Assembly (NCBI RefSeq): GCF_024704365.1
Contig: NZ_JAJDFY010000001.1
Coordinates: forward strand, 434,001-498,000
Length of the DNA: 64,000 nt
Source of the DNA: Thermomonas sp. S9
Lineage (GTDB): Bacteria; Pseudomonadota; Gammaproteobacteria; Xanthomonadales; Xanthomonadaceae
Direction of reading: 5' to 3'
Every line of letters starts with the position of its first letter. The stretch's first letter is position 1. The notes under the pieces are model-generated. The model did not search any database. It saw only the letters and a program-made list of their open reading frames with translations, and had not been told where the DNA came from. Below, piece by piece: positions 61,181-64,000 of this stretch. Both the position numbers and the translations under genes were made by a program.

Positions 61181-63695
61181 TTACAGATCGAAGCCGACGC
61201 CCGCGCCGGCCGAGGATTCGCCGTTGCCGCCGAAGCTGACGCCGGCCGAGAACGAGCCGCGGTCGCCGATCCGCTTGCCGTAGCCGATCGACACCGCGCC
61301 CTGCCCGCCCTGTGCGCCCACGCCGATCGCCACGCGTCCTCGCGGGCTGTTGCCGATCGCCGCGTTCACCGCCATCTGGGTCATCGCCGTGCCCATCGCG
61401 CCGATCCGGTCGATGCGGCGGTCGGTCTGTACGAAGCGGCGGTCGGTCTGCTGCTGGAACTGGGTAAAGCTGTCGTTCCAGGCGGCGAACTTGGCATCGG
61501 TATAGGCCTTGGAGGCCGACAGCGTCTGCGCCGAGGAGGTGTCGGTATAGCGCTTGGCGGAGGCCAGGGTGGCCGCATCGCCGGCCACCATGTCGGTGCG
61601 GATCGCCGCCTCGCGGGTATCGGTATAGGCATTGGCGGTGCCCACCGCATTGTTCGCCGCGGTCAGTGCCGTGTCCGCGGTGGCCTGCGCATTGTTCGCC
61701 GCGGTGAGTGCGGTATTGGCGGTGGCCTGCGCGGTGTTGGCCGTGCTCAGCGCCGTGTCCGCGGTGGCCTGCGCATTGTTCGCCGCGGTGAGTGCGGTAT
61801 CTGCGGTGGCCTGCGCGTTATTGGCGGCACTGAGGGCCGTGTCGGCCGTAGCCTGCGCATTGCTGGCGGCGGTGGCGGCGCCGTCCGCGGTGGCCTGGGC
61901 GGTGCCGGCGGCGGCCAGCGCGGCGTCGGCGGTGGCTTGCGCGTTGGCGGCATTGGCGTTGGCACCGGCCACCGCGCTGTCCAGCTGGCCCTTGTTCACC
62001 GCGTCGGTGGCAGCGATGCCGTTGCCCACGTTGCCCACCACGTTGCCGCCCATGTTGATGGTGGTGTTGTTGACGATGGTGAAATTGCCGCCACTGCCGC
62101 CGACGGTCAGCCCGAGGAAGGTCGGCGTGCTGCTGAAGCCGTAGCGGATGGTGTTGCCGCTGCGGGTGACGGTGAGGTTGCCGTTGGGGTCGTCGGCCTG
62201 GAACTCCACGGTATCGCCGCTGCCGATGGTCGCGCTGGTGGCGCCACCGTCGGCGGTGATCGCAAAGCCCGCATAGCTGCTGATGCCGCCGACCGCGGTG
62301 GTGATGGCCGCGTTCATCTGGCCCAGGTTCACCGCGTCGGTGTCGGCGGTGCCGGCGGCGACGTGGATCAGCTGGCGCTCGTTGCCGGCGCTGCCGATCG
62401 ACACGCTGTAATCGCGGTCGGCAATCGCCAGGTAGCCGAGCGCGGTGCTGCCGGTGTTGAGCGCCTGCGCCTCGGTGCCGAAGGCATTGCTGTAGTTGCC
62501 GCTGGCGATGGTGAAGTTGCCGACGGCGTTGGCCGCCTGCCCGCTGGCGTTGTTGAAGTTGCCAAGCGCGCTGCTGCCGAAGCCGCTGGCGGTGTTCAGG
62601 TAGCCGATCGCGTTGCTGCCGTAGCCGCTGGCGCTGTTGTAGTGGCCGAAGGCATTGGCACCGAACGCGCTGGCGACGTTGAGGTAGCCGAACGCGCTAC
62701 TGGCATAGCCGCTGGCGCTGTTGCCGACGCCGAACGCGCTGGCGTATGTCGCGCTGGCCGTGTTGCGGCGATCACTTCCGGTGTCGAATGTGCCGTCGCC
62801 GTTGGAATCGAACCAGGTACCCACGGCCACGCTGTTGCGCGCGGTGGTGGGATCACTGTCGCTGTTCCCCGCCCGGCTGTAGGTGCCGATCGCGATGCTG
62901 CTGTTGTCGTAGGCCAGATTGCCGTAGCCGAAGGCGTTGCTGGTCATGCCCATGGCCCTGTTGGAGCCGCCGACGGCCGCGCTGTAGTTGCCATCGGCCT
63001 GGTTCAAGGTTCCGAAGGCATTGCCGCTGATGCCGTTGGCGGCATTCTGGTACCCGAACGCATTCGCGTAATAGCCGCTTGCCGTATTGAAGATGCCGTA
63101 GCCGTTGGCATACGCGCCGCTGACCGTATTGATGGCACCGAAGGCGCTGCTGTAGGTGCCGCTGGACGCATTGGATGCACCGAAGGCATTGCTGCTGCTG
63201 CCAGTCGCGGCGTTATTGAGCCCGAATGCATTGCCAGAGTAACCGCTGGCGACGTTGTTGCCACCATAGGCGTTGCTTGCGTACTCGCTCGCGGAGTTGC
63301 GGTAGCCGAACGCATTGCTGTACGAGCCGCTGGCGGTGTTGACGGCACCAAAAGCGCTGCTGACCGTGCCGCTGGCCAAATTGATACTGCCGAAGGCGCT
63401 GCTGGCGAGGTTGCTTGCGATGTTGTAATAGCCATAGGCGCTGCTGTAGGCACCACTGGAAATGCTTTGCCAGCCGTATGCGCTGGCGGTGGGGGGTGCA
63501 GGTGCTGTTCTGGCCATTGGCGCTGCCGGTGTCTTCGACCCCCTGGCTGGTATTGGCGCCGGTCGTGTTTCCGTATTCATCCACACACGGGCGGTCGGCG
63601 GCGAATGCCGGGCTGGCCGCGGCCAGCACGAGCAGGGACAGGGCGATGGCCAGCGGGCGGCGGGCGAGCCGGCGGGACGAAGTGCAGGACTGCAT
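61181..63695 (-). CDS. YadA-type trimeric autotransporter adhesin (frameshifted)
   Basis: Surface adhesin secreted by the type V(c) route. From ATG 63695 (GGAGACC upstream): signal peptide MQSCTSSRRLARRPLAIALS with core LLVLAAASPAFA, then about twenty 14-residue YadA-head-type repeats (pattern SNAFGxxNxASGxY). These are interrupted near 62740-62870 by an Asp/Gly loop DSNGDGTFDTGSD. A neck segment VNLGQMNAAITT is followed by a beta region, a second neck AVNKGQLDSAV, a 14-residue heptad-like stalk repeat (AQATADTALTAANN) and the C-terminal anchor GRVAIGVGAQGGQGAVSIGYG. The signal peptide and head are in different frames, with an indel in the G run 63491-63496. Corrected length about 838 residues. 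Confidence 0.92.
61650..61965 (-). repeat. 42-bp tandem repeat encoding the adhesin stalk
   Basis: About seven and a half units, each 14 codons (AQATADTALxAANN). Several units are nearly identical at DNA level (for example those around 61690 and 61780). Unit gain or loss keeps the frame and would change stalk length. Confidence 0.85.
62395..63480 (-). repeat. Head repeats of the adhesin, 42-bp period
   Basis: Degenerate 14-codon units with the pattern SNAFG-N-ASG-Y, roughly twelve before and eight or nine after the Asp/Gly-rich interruption at 62740-62870. These are protein-level repeats that have diverged at the DNA level. Confidence 0.8.
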
Positions 63696-63855
63696 GGAGG
63701 TCTCCCAAGGCGGGTCGATGGAAGGAAGCGGGTCCTTGCGCATTCGCATTCGCGTACCCTGGCAGGACCGCGCGCGGAACATGGCAAACGGCGATGGTGA
63801 TCTGCGTGGAAATGCAGATCCCGTCACCACGGGGTGACAGCGGCCCGCCGGATGC

Positions 63856-64000
63856 CTAGCGCTGCAGCTGCGCCTGCAGCTCAGGCCGAGCGGCGGGCGG
63901 GCGGTTCCGCCAGCAGGGCGCGGCGCAGGGTGGTGCGGGCCTGTGGCGGGGTGGTCTGGGCCAGCCGTGCCAGGGCCTCGAGGTCATCGCCGCTCAGTTC
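63856..64000 (-). CDS. 3' end of an unidentified gene (partial)
   Basis: An open frame enters from beyond 64000 and reads LSGDDLEALARLAQTTPPQ, then a helical Arg/Ala stretch, and stops at TGA 63881-63883. That stop lies in the heptamer CAGCTCA seen at other frame breaks; without the extra base it would continue WLQAQLQR to TAG at 63856. Too short to assign a family. Confidence 0.45.

Noticed and set aside
61650-61965. Evenly spaced tandem repeats that could suggest a CRISPR array
   Set aside because: The 42-bp units are contiguous without unique spacers and translate into a heptad-like stalk of a trimeric autotransporter.
59372-63859. A roughly 1495-codon open frame on the plus strand across MATE and adhesin genes
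   Set aside because: It is antisense to two recognisable genes and rich in Ala/Gly/Arg repeats generated by their repeat DNA; no start context or domain.

Overview
The window is very G+C-rich, densely coded chromosomal DNA and looks like a member of the Xanthomonadaceae/Lysobacteraceae (Lysobacter, Luteimonas or Pseudoxanthomonas-like). This is inferred from an Ax21-family outer-membrane protein, a Xanthomonas-type OleA, the rhodanese-secB-gpsA order, a comF/bioB-bioF/bioH-bioC region, an ntrB-ntrC pair and a thymidine kinase with a degenerate zinc site. The genus cannot be fixed from this sequence alone.

Layout. 1-8.8 kb: 3' part of a secreted PHP-type metallohydrolase, hemD, a thioesterase-like protein, rhodanese-secB-gpsA, Ax21, trmL and an SDR. 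8.9-18.5 kb: a secreted M16 peptidase, a small lipoprotein, a solitary oleA, a propeller lipoprotein, mnmG, a gene-free 500 bp holding a candidate small RNA and a palindrome, then a PLP dehydratase/racemase translationally coupled to a SnoaL-like protein. 18.5-25.8 kb: biotin genes (bioC-bioH and bioF-bioB) split by a succinate-semialdehyde dehydrogenase gene, then comF and ubiA. 25.9-30.9 kb: a glpQ / ENPP-type phosphodiesterase / TonB-receptor locus that looks like a phosphodiester scavenging unit. 31.0-33.7 kb: tRNA-Arg(CCG) followed by a small accessory island (a pRiA4b ORF-3-like gene and an AbiEi/AbiEii toxin-antitoxin pair) closed by tRNA-like fragments. 33.7-44.8 kb: a GGDEF-EAL protein, ntrB-ntrC behind an NtrC-type palindrome, sodC, a FadI-type thiolase, an e(P4)-type acid phosphatase, Rep helicase and tdk. 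44.8-55.6 kb: an ECF sigma/Ser-Thr kinase pair, mutM, an acyl-CoA desaturase with an EF-hand protein, cspA, an M13 peptidase and acetyl-CoA synthetase. 55.7-64 kb: an A+T-richer orphan gene next to a LysR remnant, an SDR, a small lipoprotein, sppA, a MATE transporter, a trimeric autotransporter adhesin and the 3' end of one more gene.

Data quality. At least fourteen ordinary genes (including hemD, secB, oleA, bioF, comF, rep, ntrC and mutually unrelated enzymes) are interrupted by 1-2 base indels. These lie mostly in G/C runs, or at a recurring heptamer CAGCTCA where one added T breaks the frame. Essential genes are affected, so these are most likely sequencing/assembly errors. Such genes are annotated across their full span as CDS, with the break point noted.

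The features most worth a second look are the tRNA-Arg island with AbiE, the two related palindromes upstream of ntrB and of the amino-acid dehydratase gene, the structured intergenic RNA candidate beside mnmG, the phosphodiesterase/TonB locus, the kinase-ECF sigma pair, and the recurrent CAGCTCA indel signature.
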